A stretch of 53,581 bases of DNA from Bacteroidaceae bacterium (GTDB lineage Bacteria > Bacteroidota > Bacteroidia > Bacteroidales > Bacteroidaceae): contig JAFWAX010000037.1 in the NCBI GenBank assembly GCA_017507385.1, positions 1-53,581 on the forward strand. Reading direction: 5' to 3'. A model generated the notes under the pieces. That model had not been told where the DNA came from. It searched no databases and was given only the letters and a program-made list of their open reading frames with translations. Made by a program: the position numbers and the translations under genes. How positions within the stretch are numbered: the first letter of the stretch is position 1; every line of letters begins with the position of its first letter. This document shows, in pieces, positions 39,285 through 48,157 of this stretch.

Positions 39285-40010
39285 ATGACAGGAAGAAAAT
39301 CAGAAGAAATGCAGAAGTTTCAGAACATAAAAGCACACGACTGCGTCATCCTTGCTGCGGGCAGCTACCCTTGCCATCCTGCCCCTCTCGCCATCTTGAG
39401 AGAGGCCAAACATGTCATCTGCTGCGACGGTGCTGCAGAAGCATATATCAGTCAAGGGCACACGCCACTCGCCATTGTTGGCGACGGAGATTCGCTGCCC
39501 TCACGCATCAAGGAGCAGTATGGGCATCTGATTCATACTATCGAGGAACAAGAATATAACGACTTGACCAAAGCCACACAATTTGCCATCAGCCAAGGAT
39601 TCCGTTCCATTGCCTACATCGGCTGCACCGGTCTGCGGGAAGACCACACCCTGGGCAACATCTCTCTCATGGCCTTCTATCTGCAAAAATTCAACATACA
39701 GCCCACCATGTACACTGACCATGGCATCTTCACACCAGCCAGCGGAACCCAATCCTTCCCGTCTTTTCCGCACCAGCAAGTCTCCATTTTCCGCGTCACA
39801 GGCACAACGCTCTCTTCCGAACAGCTTCGCTGGAACTCCTACCCCTACTCGCAGCTCTGGCAAGGCACTCTTAACGAAGCCCTAAACTGCCACTTCACCC
39901 TTCACTCCGATGGCATCTACATCGTTTTTCAGACATACGAGGAAACAGCCCCTGCTGCCAACAAGACAAAGCCCATAGCAAACGAGAGCGATGGTTCTCA
40001 AGACACCTGA
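39285..40010 (+). CDS. Thiamine pyrophosphokinase
   Basis: This 241-residue cytosolic enzyme transfers pyrophosphate from ATP to thiamine, making TPP and closing the salvage route that PnuT feeds. Motifs of the TPK family are HVICCDGAAEAY near residue 50, AIVGDGDSLPSR near residue 67, EYNDLTKATQFA near residue 89 and YIGCTGLREDHTLGN near residue 112. The C-terminal beta-domain runs to about 215. The frame extends upstream over pnuT but the start at 39285, five bases after the pnuT stop, fits best; 39309 is another ATG. TPP made here would shut the operon through the riboswitch. Confidence 0.9.
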   Translation: MTGRKSEEMQKFQNIKAHDCVILAAGSYPCHPAPLAILREAKHVICCDGAAEAYISQGHTPLAIVGDGDSLPSRIKEQYGHLIHTIEEQEYNDLTKATQFAISQGFRSIAYIGCTGLREDHTLGNISLMAFYLQKFNIQPTMYTDHGIFTPASGTQSFPSFPHQQVSIFRVTGTTLSSEQLRWNSYPYSQLWQGTLNEALNCHFTLHSDGIYIVFQTYEETAPAANKTKPIANESDGSQDT

Positions 40011-40041
40011 AAACTACGAGAGCACATATTTCCGAATAGGT

Positions 40042-40227
40042 GAGTTCGACGAATTAAAAGCTGCATGAATCAACTTAAACAAAATAAGATTCCCGTTACT
40101 TTGGCACGCACCGTGCGCATAATATTTAAAACACCGTGCACGAAATATTTCGTAGGCGGTGTTTTAAATATTATGCACACGGTGGGCACGTAGGGAGTGA
40201 CATGCTTTATACGAATTCATCGAACTC
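40042..40227. mobile_element. MITE-like palindromic element, copy 2 (inverted relative to copy 1)
   Basis: About 186 bases start GAGTTCGACGAATTA and end with AATTCATCGAACTC. The inner palindrome ACCGTGCGCATAATATTTAAAACACCG, with its mirror, spans 40107-40185. The reverse complement aligns along its whole length with 31946-32132, with scattered substitutions. It begins 31 bases after the thiamine kinase stop. It has no transposase, so movement would need one from elsewhere in the genome. Confidence 0.8.
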
Positions 40228-40324
40228 CCGTATATTTCTTCATTTTCAGAGAACTTTTTACTATTACTTGGCAAGATACAGGAAACTTCCTGAAATTATT
40301 CCTGAAAAGAACAAAAAAAAGACG

Positions 40325-40332
40325 TAACTTTG
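40325..40332 (+). promoter_or_regulatory. -7 element for the EFR1 gene
   Basis: TAACTTTG lies 44 bases upstream of the ATG at 40376. Confidence 0.55.
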
Positions 40333-40375
40333 TAACTTCTGCAAAAGATGAGCAAATTCTAACAACCATATCCCA

Positions 40376-41080
40376 ATGATATATTGCTTTTCAGGAACAG
40401 GTAACAGCCAATGGGTTGCCGACAAACTGCAAGGACTGATGAACGATGACGCTGACATGTTTGGCTTCATCTTTCCTGTATATGCGTGGGGCATTCCCAA
40501 AGTGGTGGAGTCTCACATCAAAGAACATCTGCAAGACATCCAATCTGCCAAATACGTATGGGCCGTAATGACTTGCGGCGACGACATAGGCTATGCCGAC
40601 AAGATTCTGTCGCAGTCAATGGGGCGGCCATTAGATGCCGTCTTTTCTGTCCACATGCCCAACACCTATGTATGTCTGCCGGGCTTCGATATTGACAGGG
40701 ACGAAGTGGCAACTGCCAAAGTGCAGAAAACTTTGCAGCAGCTGCCGACCATTGCAGAGAGCATCAAACAACGGGAAATAAAGACAGAAGTGTGCCGTGG
40801 AAAAATGGCATGGATGAAGACCTACGTACTGCGTCCGCTTTTCAACCGATTCCTTGTCACCGACAAGTATTTCTTCACCAGCAAGAACTGCATCCAGTGC
40901 AAGCGCTGTGTACGTGCATGTCCGTTAAACAACATTACAACCGACGAGAAGGGGGAAATCGTATGGAAACACGAGAGCTGCACAGGCTGTCTGCGCTGCT
41001 ACCACCGATGTCCCAGCCATGCCATCCATTTTGGCAAATTCACTAAAAACAAAGGTCAAAAAATACATGATTTCGATTGA
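40376..41080 (+). CDS. EFR1-family flavodoxin/ferredoxin protein
   Basis: This 234-residue cytosolic redox protein has two parts. The flavodoxin-like N-terminus opens MIYCFSGTGNSQWVA, with the phosphate-binding loop for FMN. The C-terminus has two 4Fe-4S motifs, CIQCKRCVRACP (near residue 171) and CTGCLRCYHRCP (near residue 205). This fused layout is called EFR1 and is common in anaerobes, where it passes low-potential electrons; the partner enzyme is unknown here. Its 3' end overlaps the ABC-F gene by 14 bases, so the two may be cotranscribed. Confidence 0.85.
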   Translation: MIYCFSGTGNSQWVADKLQGLMNDDADMFGFIFPVYAWGIPKVVESHIKEHLQDIQSAKYVWAVMTCGDDIGYADKILSQSMGRPLDAVFSVHMPNTYVCLPGFDIDRDEVATAKVQKTLQQLPTIAESIKQREIKTEVCRGKMAWMKTYVLRPLFNRFLVTDKYFFTSKNCIQCKRCVRACPLNNITTDEKGEIVWKHESCTGCLRCYHRCPSHAIHFGKFTKNKGQKIHDFD

Positions 41081-43019
41081 TAAATTGGGGGTTGAGTTCT
41101 CCGCCACCCCACTCTTTTTAGATGCCAGCTTTGTAGTCAATCCTAAGGACCGCATTGCGCTGGTGGGCAAGAATGGCGCAGGGAAAAGTACCATGCTGAA
41201 GATTATTGCCGGCATGCAGGAGCCTACTTACGGACAGGTTTCGCGCCAGAAGGACATCACCATCGGCTATCTGCCACAGGTGATGGTGCTCTCTGACAGC
41301 CGCACCGTGATGGAAGAGGCCGAAACGGCATTTGCCCACATCAGCGAGATGCAGGAGCGGCTGGACAAGATGAATGAAGAGATTGCCCGACGGACTGACT
41401 ATGAGAGCGAATCGTACATGGAGCTGATTGAGAAATTCTCCCACGAGAACGACCGTTTCACAATGATGGGCGGCATCAACTATCATGCCGAACTGGAACG
41501 AACGCTTCAAGGCCTTGGTTTTCAGCGAAGTGACTTTGACCGCCCCACTTCCGAATTTTCGGGCGGATGGCGTATGCGCATTGAGCTGGCAAAGCTGCTG
41601 CTGCAAAAGCCCGACCTGCTGCTGCTCGACGAGCCGACCAACCATCTCGACATCGGTTCCATCCAATGGCTGGAGCAATTCTTGGCACAACGCGCCAATG
41701 CCGTGATGCTGGTGAGCCACGACCGTGCATTTATCAATAATGTAACGAATCGCACCATCGAAATCACTTGCCGCCGCATCAATGACTACAAAGTAAAGTA
41801 TGACGAATACATCACTTTGCGCGATGAGCGTCGCGAACAGCAAATTCGTGCTTATGAGAACCAGCAGAAAGAGATTGCTGACATCAAGCAGTTCATCGAG
41901 ACTTTCCGTTACAAACCCACGAAATCGAACCAAGTACAGTCGCGCATCAAGATGCTGGAAAAGATTGTGCCCATCGAGATTGACGAAGTGGACACCAGCA
42001 GCTTGCACCTGAAATTTCCTCCCTGTCTGCGCAGTGGCGACTTCCCCATCATCTGCGAAGATGTGACAAAGAGCTATACAAAAAACGTCTTCACGAATGT
42101 GAATCTGACTATTAAGCGAGGCGAAAAAGTGGCATTTGTGGGCAACAACGGCGAGGGAAAATCCACGCTGGTCAAGTGCATCATGAATGAGATTGACTTC
42201 GACGGCAACTTGAAAATCGGACACAACGTGCAGATTGGCTACTTTGCCCAGAACCAAGCTCAGCTGCTGGATGGCAACATCACCGTGTTCGACACCATCG
42301 ACCGTGTGGCAAAAGGCGACATCCGTCTGAAAATCCGCGACATTCTGGGGGCATTCATGTTTGGCGGCGAGGCTTCCGACAAATTTGTGAAAGTGCTCTC
42401 TGGCGGCGAACGCAGCCGCCTTGCCATGATTCGCCTTCTGCTTGAACCTGTCAATCTGCTCATTCTCGACGAGCCAACCAATCACCTCGACATGCAGTCG
42501 AAAGATGTGCTGAAACAAGCCATCAGGGATTTTGACGGAACAGTCATCGTCGTCTCTCACGACCGTGATTTTCTTGACGGGCTGGTGGATAAAGTCTATG
42601 AATTTGGAGGCGGAACAGTGCGTGAGCACATCGGCGGCATCTACGACTTTCTGCAAAAGAAACAGATTGAATCGCTCAACGAACTGGGACGAAGCATGAA
42701 CAATGCCGGAAGCCCATCAGGCAACAGCAAGCAAGACGCTCAGAATACACCTGAGAAAAAATCCACCACACTTACTTATGCCGAGCAGAAGGAACGCAAC
42801 AAACTCATCAAGAAGGCAGAAAAAGCTGTAGAGAATGCCGAGAAGAAAGTCATGGAGCTGGAAACTCAGATTGACGAAGTAGAAGCCAAGCTCGCCACTC
42901 CCGACGGAGCCAGCGACACCACACTCTTTGCCCATTATGGAGAACTGAAAAGCAAACTCGACGAAGCAGAGGAAGAATGGGCAGAGGCGTGCATGAATCT
43001 GGAAGAGATGACTTCATAG
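41067..43019 (+). CDS. ABC-F family ATPase
   Basis: This 650-residue cytosolic protein has two ABC domains and no membrane part. The first has GKNGAGKST near residue 36, FSGGWRMR and LLLLDEPTNHLD. The second has GNNGEGKST near residue 358, LSGGERSRLA and LLILDEPTNHLD. The linker between them is charged and a C-terminal coiled coil (about 570-640) completes the ABC-F pattern. The family works on ribosomes, as translation factors or antibiotic-resistance proteins; the sequence does not decide which. Start chosen at MISIDKLGVEF, as other ABC-F proteins begin; a frame to 41019 overlaps the ferredoxin gene further. Confidence 0.9.
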   Translation: MISIDKLGVEFSATPLFLDASFVVNPKDRIALVGKNGAGKSTMLKIIAGMQEPTYGQVSRQKDITIGYLPQVMVLSDSRTVMEEAETAFAHISEMQERLDKMNEEIARRTDYESESYMELIEKFSHENDRFTMMGGINYHAELERTLQGLGFQRSDFDRPTSEFSGGWRMRIELAKLLLQKPDLLLLDEPTNHLDIGSIQWLEQFLAQRANAVMLVSHDRAFINNVTNRTIEITCRRINDYKVKYDEYITLRDERREQQIRAYENQQKEIADIKQFIETFRYKPTKSNQVQSRIKMLEKIVPIEIDEVDTSSLHLKFPPCLRSGDFPIICEDVTKSYTKNVFTNVNLTIKRGEKVAFVGNNGEGKSTLVKCIMNEIDFDGNLKIGHNVQIGYFAQNQAQLLDGNITVFDTIDRVAKGDIRLKIRDILGAFMFGGEASDKFVKVLSGGERSRLAMIRLLLEPVNLLILDEPTNHLDMQSKDVLKQAIRDFDGTVIVVSHDRDFLDGLVDKVYEFGGGTVREHIGGIYDFLQKKQIESLNELGRSMNNAGSPSGNSKQDAQNTPEKKSTTLTYAEQKERNKLIKKAEKAVENAEKKVMELETQIDEVEAKLATPDGASDTTLFAHYGELKSKLDEAEEEWAEACMNLEEMTS

Positions 43020-43185
43020 AACTTTGGCATCAACCATATAGGTGACATGTGCTAAATAAGTTGAAACAACAAAAAAAGTGATGTCAACTTATTGGGTACA
43101 TGTCAAACATAAAGACCCTACAAAACACCTTTTACACGGCTTTACAGCAGAAGAAAGGATTTTTATCAAAAAAACAGGCAAAAGT

Positions 43186-43216
43186 TTTGCCAATTCAGGC
43201 AAAAGTGCTACCTTTG
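43186..43216 (+). promoter_or_regulatory. Promoter of the tRNA genes
   Basis: TTTG at 43186-43189, 19 bases, TACCTTTG at 43209-43216. It lies 50 bases upstream of tRNA-fMet and matches the consensus exactly. Confidence 0.75.
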
Positions 43217-43266
43217 CACTCGCAACAGAGGAAGATAAAGGCTCTGCTGTTGCAGAAATCTAACAT

Positions 43267-43339
43267 CGCGGGGTGGAGCAGTTGGTAGCTCGCCAGGCTC
43301 ATAACCTGGAGGTCGCCCGTTCGAGTCGGACCCCCGCAA
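43267..43339 (+). tRNA. Initiator tRNA-fMet (CAU)
   Basis: The cloverleaf has acceptor GCGGGG/CCCCGC preceded by C at position 1 facing A at position 72, the unpaired end that marks initiator tRNAs. D arm GAGC...GCTC, anticodon stem CCAGG/CCTGG with loop CTCATAA and T arm with TTCGAGT are visible. The anticodon stem has two G-C pairs next to the loop and an A-U third, rather than the usual three G-C pairs. CCA is not encoded. Confidence 0.93.
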
Positions 43340-43345
43340 CTAAGG

Positions 43346-43374
43346 AAAGAAGTTCTGCACGAACTTCTTTTTTT
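43346..43374 (+). terminator. Terminator after tRNA-fMet
   Basis: AAAGAAGTTC (43346-43355) and GAACTTCTTT (43361-43370) form a 10-bp stem with loop TGCAC, followed by TTTT. It lies 7 bases past the tRNA. Confidence 0.85.
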
Positions 43375-43388
43375 GAATCAGGCATTGC

Positions 43389-43472
43389 GCCGAAATGGTG
43401 GAATGGTAGACACGAGGGACTTAAAATCCCTTGGGCATTGCGCCCGTGCGGGTTCGAGTCCCGCTTCCGGCA
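43389..43472 (+). tRNA. tRNA-Leu (UAA)
   Basis: A class II tRNA of 84 bases. Acceptor GCCGAAA pairs with TTCCGGC (one G-U and one mismatch tolerated), the anticodon loop is CTTAAAA giving anticodon TAA, and a long variable arm GGGCATTGCGCCC follows. The T arm is GCGGGTTCGAGTCCCGC. It lies behind the fMet terminator, so read-through or an unseen promoter must serve it. Confidence 0.93.
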
Positions 43473-43479
43473 CTTGCTG

Positions 43480-43517
43480 AAAATGGGATGCATCTCGCAA
43501 CGACGCATCCCATTTTT
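43480..43517 (+). terminator. Terminator after tRNA-Leu
   Basis: AAAATGGGATGC (43480-43491) pairs with GCATCCCATTTT (43505-43516), 12 bp, ending in a T-run. It starts 8 bases after the tRNA. Confidence 0.88.
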
Positions 43518-43691
43518 GACTATTTTATTTCTATATCCATTAGCTGGATTTTGTATATAAAATGTACATTTCCACTTTCAAAAAACGATACATTTTATTT
43601 TTGACATGTTACATTTGAAAAAACTTTGCAATTTCCTGCAAAATTTAAAACATTTGTAACATTTCAGAAAGTCTATTTTGAAAGAAAAGCG
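43518..43691. other. AT-rich spacer, nothing recognised
   Basis: This stretch, between the tRNA-Leu terminator and the -7 element at 43692, has no credible frame or stem. Short direct repeats such as ACATTT and ACATTTTA are seen. Confidence 0.4.
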
Positions 43692-43699
43692 TAACTTTG
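43692..43699 (+). promoter_or_regulatory. -7 element for a short transcript
   Basis: TAACTTTG lies 30 bases upstream of the small frame at 43729; a -33 box is not clear. Together with the terminator at 43840-43869 it defines a transcript of about 170 bases. Confidence 0.55.
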
Positions 43700-43728
43700 C
43701 ACTATAAACATGAAAGAACTGTAATCAC

Positions 43729-43806
43729 ATGATGCTCAATACAAAGATAGCATTATCAAGCTGTTCTTCAACTGTAAAAGTAAAAAAGTTAGTAAAGCAT
43801 AAATAG
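43729..43806 (+). CDS. Possible 25-residue basic peptide
   Basis: ATG ATG CTC... encodes MMLNTKIALSSCSSTVKVKK followed by LVKHK and TAG. It sits in a short transcriptional unit with its own -7 element 30 bases upstream and a strong terminator about 35 bases downstream, with nothing else in between. A tiny frame MKEL precedes it at 43710. The peptide has one cysteine and a lysine-rich tail. I do not recognise it. Alternatives are a small RNA where the frame is chance, or a leader peptide left without its operon. Confidence 0.4.
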   Translation: MMLNTKIALSSCSSTVKVKKLVKHK

Positions 43807-43839
43807 GTTAATAATTAGTTAGTTAGTTAATTAGTCAGC

Positions 43840-43869
43840 AAATACCCTCTTCGTGAGAAGGGGGTATTT
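43840..43869. terminator. Strong terminator between the short transcript and the hybrid regulator
   Basis: AAATACCCTCTTC (43840-43852) and GAAGGGGGTATTT (43857-43869) pair over 13 bases, with one G-U, around loop GTGA. AT-rich ends on both sides allow use in both directions, also for the minus-strand regulator gene ending at 43962. Confidence 0.85.
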
Positions 43870-43961
43870 GTATTCTATCCATTGTCTATTATATGCGATG
43901 AGACACAAGATATAAGAAAGCAAATAATCTCAGAAAAAAGCGGACAAGGATATATACCCAA

Positions 43962-46900
43962 TTATTCTATATCCACATTTGCATCACGCTTTTCTTCGTT
44001 TTTCTTCTGATACTCTGTAGGAGATATTCCATAGAGAATCTTGAAATTTGTCGAGAAAGCGGACAGGGACTTAAAGCCCGTTGCCACACTCACGCCTGTA
44101 ATGTCGAGTTTCTTTTCAGACAGCATACGAGCCGCTTCTTTCAAACGGACATATTTCAGGAAATCACGTGGTGCCTGACCCGTCAAATCCTTCATCTTGC
44201 GATAAAAATGCACTCGGCTGACTCCCACCTTGTCTGCAATAAATTCAACAGACAAGTCGGAGTTATCCAAATTCTCGTTAATGACCTTCATGACCCGCTT
44301 CATCAGATGTTCATCAGGCGACTCCAGTTCCACCTTGTCTATGTTCTCCTCATGCTGCTTATCCCCATGGAATTTCCCCTGCAACAGTTTTCTCGTCCTC
44401 ATCAGCTGAAGTGCCGTTGCACGAAGCACATCTATATTGAAAGGCTTTGAAACATAAGCATCCGCACCATTAGTGATACCCGCTATACGGTCAGCATCAC
44501 TACCCAAAGCCGTCATCAGCAAAATTGGAATATGGTTAGTCATGAAGTTCGCCTTCAGCTTTTGGCAAAGCGTCATGCCATCCATCACAGGCATCATGAT
44601 GTCGCTAATCACCACATCAACTTTATCGGGCTGCGCCAAAATATAGTCCCACGCTTCCTGCCCATTGCTGCACAGATGCACCACCAAATCTGAAGACAAT
44701 TCGCTATGTACATACATTCGGATGGCTTCATCGTCCTCTACCAGAACCGCATTCTTCTTCCGCCCATCCGCAGACCTTTCAACCGCCAGCAAATCCTCCA
44801 TTTTTGTGCCCTCCTTTTCTTCCACTGCCCCCTCAGGCACATCCGCTGGCTTCATCATCTTCAGCGACTCCTCTCCTATCGGGATGTTGACGACAAAACA
44901 TGCTCCCTTTCCTTCCGGGTTATCCTCCACCCGAATGGTTCCCTGATGGAGCTTCACGAGCATCGACGTCAGATTCAAGCCGATACCCGTACCAATATAG
45001 CCATTTCGATGCTGAGCCGAATAGAATCGTTCAAACACTTTCTTCTTTTCCTCATCACTAATGCCCACACCTGAATCCATCACTTCCAGTTCAAACCTTT
45101 CGCCATCACTCTCCAGACGCATCACAATGCTTCCGCCATCAGGCGTAAACTTGAAGGCATTGGAAAGCAGATTCATAACGATTTTGTCCAGATTTTCAGG
45201 ATCGGCATAAACCATCAGCTGCTCCACATTACGAATAAACTGATACTTAATATGATGAGTGGTGGCAGTTGACACAAACACATCAAAGATACTCTGCAAG
45301 AGCCCTACCAGCTCCACTTGGCGATAGTCCAGCAAGAATTTGCCCTGCTCAATCTTTCTGACATCCATCATCTGGTTGATTAGCTGCAAGATACGCTGAG
45401 CATTCTGTTTCATCAAATGATAGTTGCGCAGCCTTTCCTCATCCTTGTCTTTGCTAATCAGCTTTTCCAACGGAGCTAAAATCAGCGTCATCGGTGTACG
45501 AATTTCGTGACTGATATTCATAAAGAACTGCACACGAGTCTCGTTCAGTTCACGCTGCTGACGATTGCGCTCCATCACCCTGCGCAGCCTAAACTGACGT
45601 CTCACATACTCATAGCACATCCAGCACAACAGCAAGAAAAACAAGAAATAGACAATCTTTGCCCATGTCGAAGCATACCATGCCGGATGCACCACAGCCA
45701 CAAGTTCTCGTTCCTCGCTGACGGTTCCCAAAGCATTGGCACGAATCTTTATCGTGTAAGTCCCTGCTGCCAAGTTGCCAAAAATCAGGCGATCATTATC
45801 GCCACCCTGATCCATCCAGCGGTCTCCGTTAATACTATATTCATAGACAACATGCTGATTATTCAGCCCCGTTGCACTCAGTTCAAGCACAAAGCTGTTG
45901 TCCTGGTGAGACATCTCTATTCTGCCACATTCATCTATCAATCCTGTCAGCATCTCATAATCTCCCGACATATCCCCTTTATGTATGGCCTTACCATTCA
46001 TAAAGACATCCACAAATCTCAGCTTCAGCTCCCTTTCCTCGCTTCGCCACCTCTTCATCTTCCGCACATCAAAGTATGTGATGCCGCCAATACCTCCAAA
46101 GTAGATATGGCCATTCTGAGACAAGACAGCGCCACGGCAGAACTCATTCTCTTGCAGTCCGTCATTGGAAAAGAAGTTGGCAAACGTTTCGGCCTTCACA
46201 TCCATGCACGACAAGCCATAATCCGTTCCAATCCACAAATCTCCTCCATCCACACACAAAGAAACAATACTGTTCACCGGCAGTCCATCCGCAGTCGTAT
46301 ATTCTCGAACATCAAGCGATTGCCCATCCACTTTCACCAAACCGCTGTTGGTTGCCACCCAAACCGCTGTTCCGTCGTCAGAAAGCACCATGTAACGCAC
46401 AGAGTTTCCAGACAAGAGTTTCTTGCTCGACTTTCGGATGATGCCGTCTTCTTCAGGGAAACAAACCGTCAAGCCGTCAGATGTGCCGACAAACAGCTTG
46501 TCTTTCACCAAAAGAGTCGCGTAAACATACGGATTGCCCAAAATATCCGTTCTGGAATCCATACTATAATCTCCCCTGTAATTCAGGAACTTTCCTGTTT
46601 TCAGATTGTAGTAGAAGACACCCGCTCCTATCGTCGAAATCCAGAAACAATCGTCTTCCTTGGCTGGCTGGATGTCGAAAATCATATTGATTTCTTTGGT
46701 CAGCAGCACAAATCTCCCCTCCTTCATTTGCCACAATCCCTGCAAAAACGTTCCGAGCAGAACAGTAGAAGGGTCATGATTCAGCACCGCAGTAAATGAG
46801 CTCGGCATGCTGGGAACATCCTGAACCGACCAATGTTTTGAACGAGCTCCATCGGACGTCAAAAGATACAAGCCCTCATTAGAAACAGCCACCCACATGC

Positions 46901-47990
46901 CATTCTCAAACCCCGGCTGCCCTTTAGCTTCCGCCATGGCGAAAACAGAGTTGGCGCCAATCGTGTTCTTCGTAATGGAATTTTGGCCAATATACTCAAA
47001 CACAGACTGTCCCATTGGCTTCATCATCACGCCTTTCAGATAGACTCCCACCCACACATTGCCATACGAGTCATACATAGAACAGCTGGTGTTGCTTGTA
47101 GCAAAATCAAAATCCTTCACAGAAATGGCGCTCAAGGTTATCTTGTGAGTATTCTCATCATAGATGCGCAATCCTGCACCATCGGTTGTAACAAACAATT
47201 TTCCTGTTTCCCAAGGCTCAATCCCGGTCACGGATGCACCCACTTCCTCTGCCGAAGCAACCATATCGAAACAATCTTTCGCTTCATTATACATGAATAT
47301 GCCGCCATTCACAGTCGCTGCATACACCCGTCCAGACGAACTCATGCACACTCTTCTCACATTGCTCAGTTCGTCATACTTGTGAAAATTCTCATGCACC
47401 TGCTTGAAAAAGTCGCGACGCGCATTCAGCACCCACAGATTTCCATCCAAGTCTTCCAAAATATGTGTTGGAGCCACCTCTTCTGTGTTAAACTCTGATA
47501 TATGCTGAATATATTGCTGTCCATCCGCCCCCGTTTTCAGCTCGCCTGCACCATAACCAGCCATGCAGACAATCACTCTCTTTTTATTGACAAGGTTGAT
47601 GCTCACCACACGGCCACGAATGAACGTTCCGTCCTCCATCACAAACGGGATATGCCTAAACTTGTCCGTCTCATAGTCATACAGCTGCAAACCGGCACCC
47701 GTTCCCACAAAAAGTTCTCCCCCATGCTCAAACACGCAAGTGCTCTCGTCGTGCATCAGCGACAGCGAGTCTCCAATCACACGCCGATATACGTTCATCT
47801 TCACCCCATCATAACGATTCAGTCCATTCTGCGTCGTCAGCCAGATATTGCGACGGCTATCCTCCGAAATGCTGGAGATTCGAGAATTAGACAATCCTTG
47901 CTGAGAATCGAAAAACAGCACATTCTGGGCAGACACGCCAAGAGTGCCTAATATAGAGTATAGTAAAATAAATAGCAAAAAACGAGTCAT
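43962..47990 (-). CDS. Hybrid two-component system regulator (HTCS)
   Basis: This 1342-residue protein joins sensor, kinase, receiver and DNA-binding parts. After a signal segment (FLLFILLYSILGTLGVSAQ) come periplasmic two-bladed-propeller repeats (to about 690) such as LTTQNGLNRYDG, IGTDYGLSCMD and FGGIGGITYFD. A Y_Y_Y domain ends near 770. A membrane helix lies at about 777-797. The kinase has its phosphorylated His in FFMNISHEIRTPMT (near 828) and an ATPase domain with MNLLSNAFKFTPDGG. The receiver Asp is in VVISDIMMPVMDG (near 1130), and an AraC-type HTH ends the protein (about 1235-1325). HTCS proteins sense oligosaccharides in the periplasm and turn on glycan-use genes. No SusC/SusD pair is nearby, so the target is unclear. 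Confidence 0.93.
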   Translation of the reverse strand: MTRFLLFILLYSILGTLGVSAQNVLFFDSQQGLSNSRISSISEDSRRNIWLTTQNGLNRYDGVKMNVYRRVIGDSLSLMHDESTCVFEHGGELFVGTGAGLQLYDYETDKFRHIPFVMEDGTFIRGRVVSINLVNKKRVIVCMAGYGAGELKTGADGQQYIQHISEFNTEEVAPTHILEDLDGNLWVLNARRDFFKQVHENFHKYDELSNVRRVCMSSSGRVYAATVNGGIFMYNEAKDCFDMVASAEEVGASVTGIEPWETGKLFVTTDGAGLRIYDENTHKITLSAISVKDFDFATSNTSCSMYDSYGNVWVGVYLKGVMMKPMGQSVFEYIGQNSITKNTIGANSVFAMAEAKGQPGFENGMWVAVSNEGLYLLTSDGARSKHWSVQDVPSMPSSFTAVLNHDPSTVLLGTFLQGLWQMKEGRFVLLTKEINMIFDIQPAKEDDCFWISTIGAGVFYYNLKTGKFLNYRGDYSMDSRTDILGNPYVYATLLVKDKLFVGTSDGLTVCFPEEDGIIRKSSKKLLSGNSVRYMVLSDDGTAVWVATNSGLVKVDGQSLDVREYTTADGLPVNSIVSLCVDGGDLWIGTDYGLSCMDVKAETFANFFSNDGLQENEFCRGAVLSQNGHIYFGGIGGITYFDVRKMKRWRSEERELKLRFVDVFMNGKAIHKGDMSGDYEMLTGLIDECGRIEMSHQDNSFVLELSATGLNNQHVVYEYSINGDRWMDQGGDNDRLIFGNLAAGTYTIKIRANALGTVSEERELVAVVHPAWYASTWAKIVYFLFFLLLCWMCYEYVRRQFRLRRVMERNRQQRELNETRVQFFMNISHEIRTPMTLILAPLEKLISKDKDEERLRNYHLMKQNAQRILQLINQMMDVRKIEQGKFLLDYRQVELVGLLQSIFDVFVSTATTHHIKYQFIRNVEQLMVYADPENLDKIVMNLLSNAFKFTPDGGSIVMRLESDGERFELEVMDSGVGISDEEKKKVFERFYSAQHRNGYIGTGIGLNLTSMLVKLHQGTIRVEDNPEGKGACFVVNIPIGEESLKMMKPADVPEGAVEEKEGTKMEDLLAVERSADGRKKNAVLVEDDEAIRMYVHSELSSDLVVHLCSNGQEAWDYILAQPDKVDVVISDIMMPVMDGMTLCQKLKANFMTNHIPILLMTALGSDADRIAGITNGADAYVSKPFNIDVLRATALQLMRTRKLLQGKFHGDKQHEENIDKVELESPDEHLMKRVMKVINENLDNSDLSVEFIADKVGVSRVHFYRKMKDLTGQAPRDFLKYVRLKEAARMLSEKKLDITGVSVATGFKSLSAFSTNFKILYGISPTEYQKKNEEKRDANVDIE

Positions 47991-48053
47991 AAATAGATTT
48001 TTCCAAAAACAATGTATATAAATTCGATATGGTTAGCTCTCGCCAAATCGCCA

Positions 48054-48061
48054 CAAAGTTA
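48054..48061 (-). promoter_or_regulatory. -7 element for the HTCS gene
   Basis: Minus-strand TAACTTTG lies 64 bases upstream of the HTCS start, after the terminator of the preceding gene, so HTCS has its own promoter. Confidence 0.6.
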
Positions 48062-48107
48062 ACAAAAAGACAATAAAAACAAAAAAAGTTTTTAAAAAAG
48101 GAAACAA

Positions 48108-48139
48108 AAAGAGGGCAATCTTCACAGATTACCCTCTTT
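48108..48139 (-). terminator. Terminator of the large surface protein gene
   Basis: AAAGAGGGCAATCT (48108-48121) and AGATTACCCTCTTT (48126-48139) form a 14-bp stem with one mismatch, followed on the minus strand by a U-run (AAAAA at 48106-48110 on plus). It lies 19 bases past the stop at 48158. Confidence 0.85.
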
Positions 48140-48157
48140 CTAATCAACAAAATATAT

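Noticed and set aside
41118-42656. 512-residue minus-strand frame opposite the ABC-F gene
   Set aside because: It mirrors the ABC-F coding strand, has no recognisable motif and no promoter; the plus-strand gene has both Walker sets.
43078-43263. 61-residue frame before the tRNAs
   Set aside because: It covers the tRNA promoter and has no conserved-looking features.
45507-46799. 430-residue plus-strand frame opposite the HTCS gene
   Set aside because: No motif or promoter; the HTCS kinase and propeller motifs occupy the other strand throughout.
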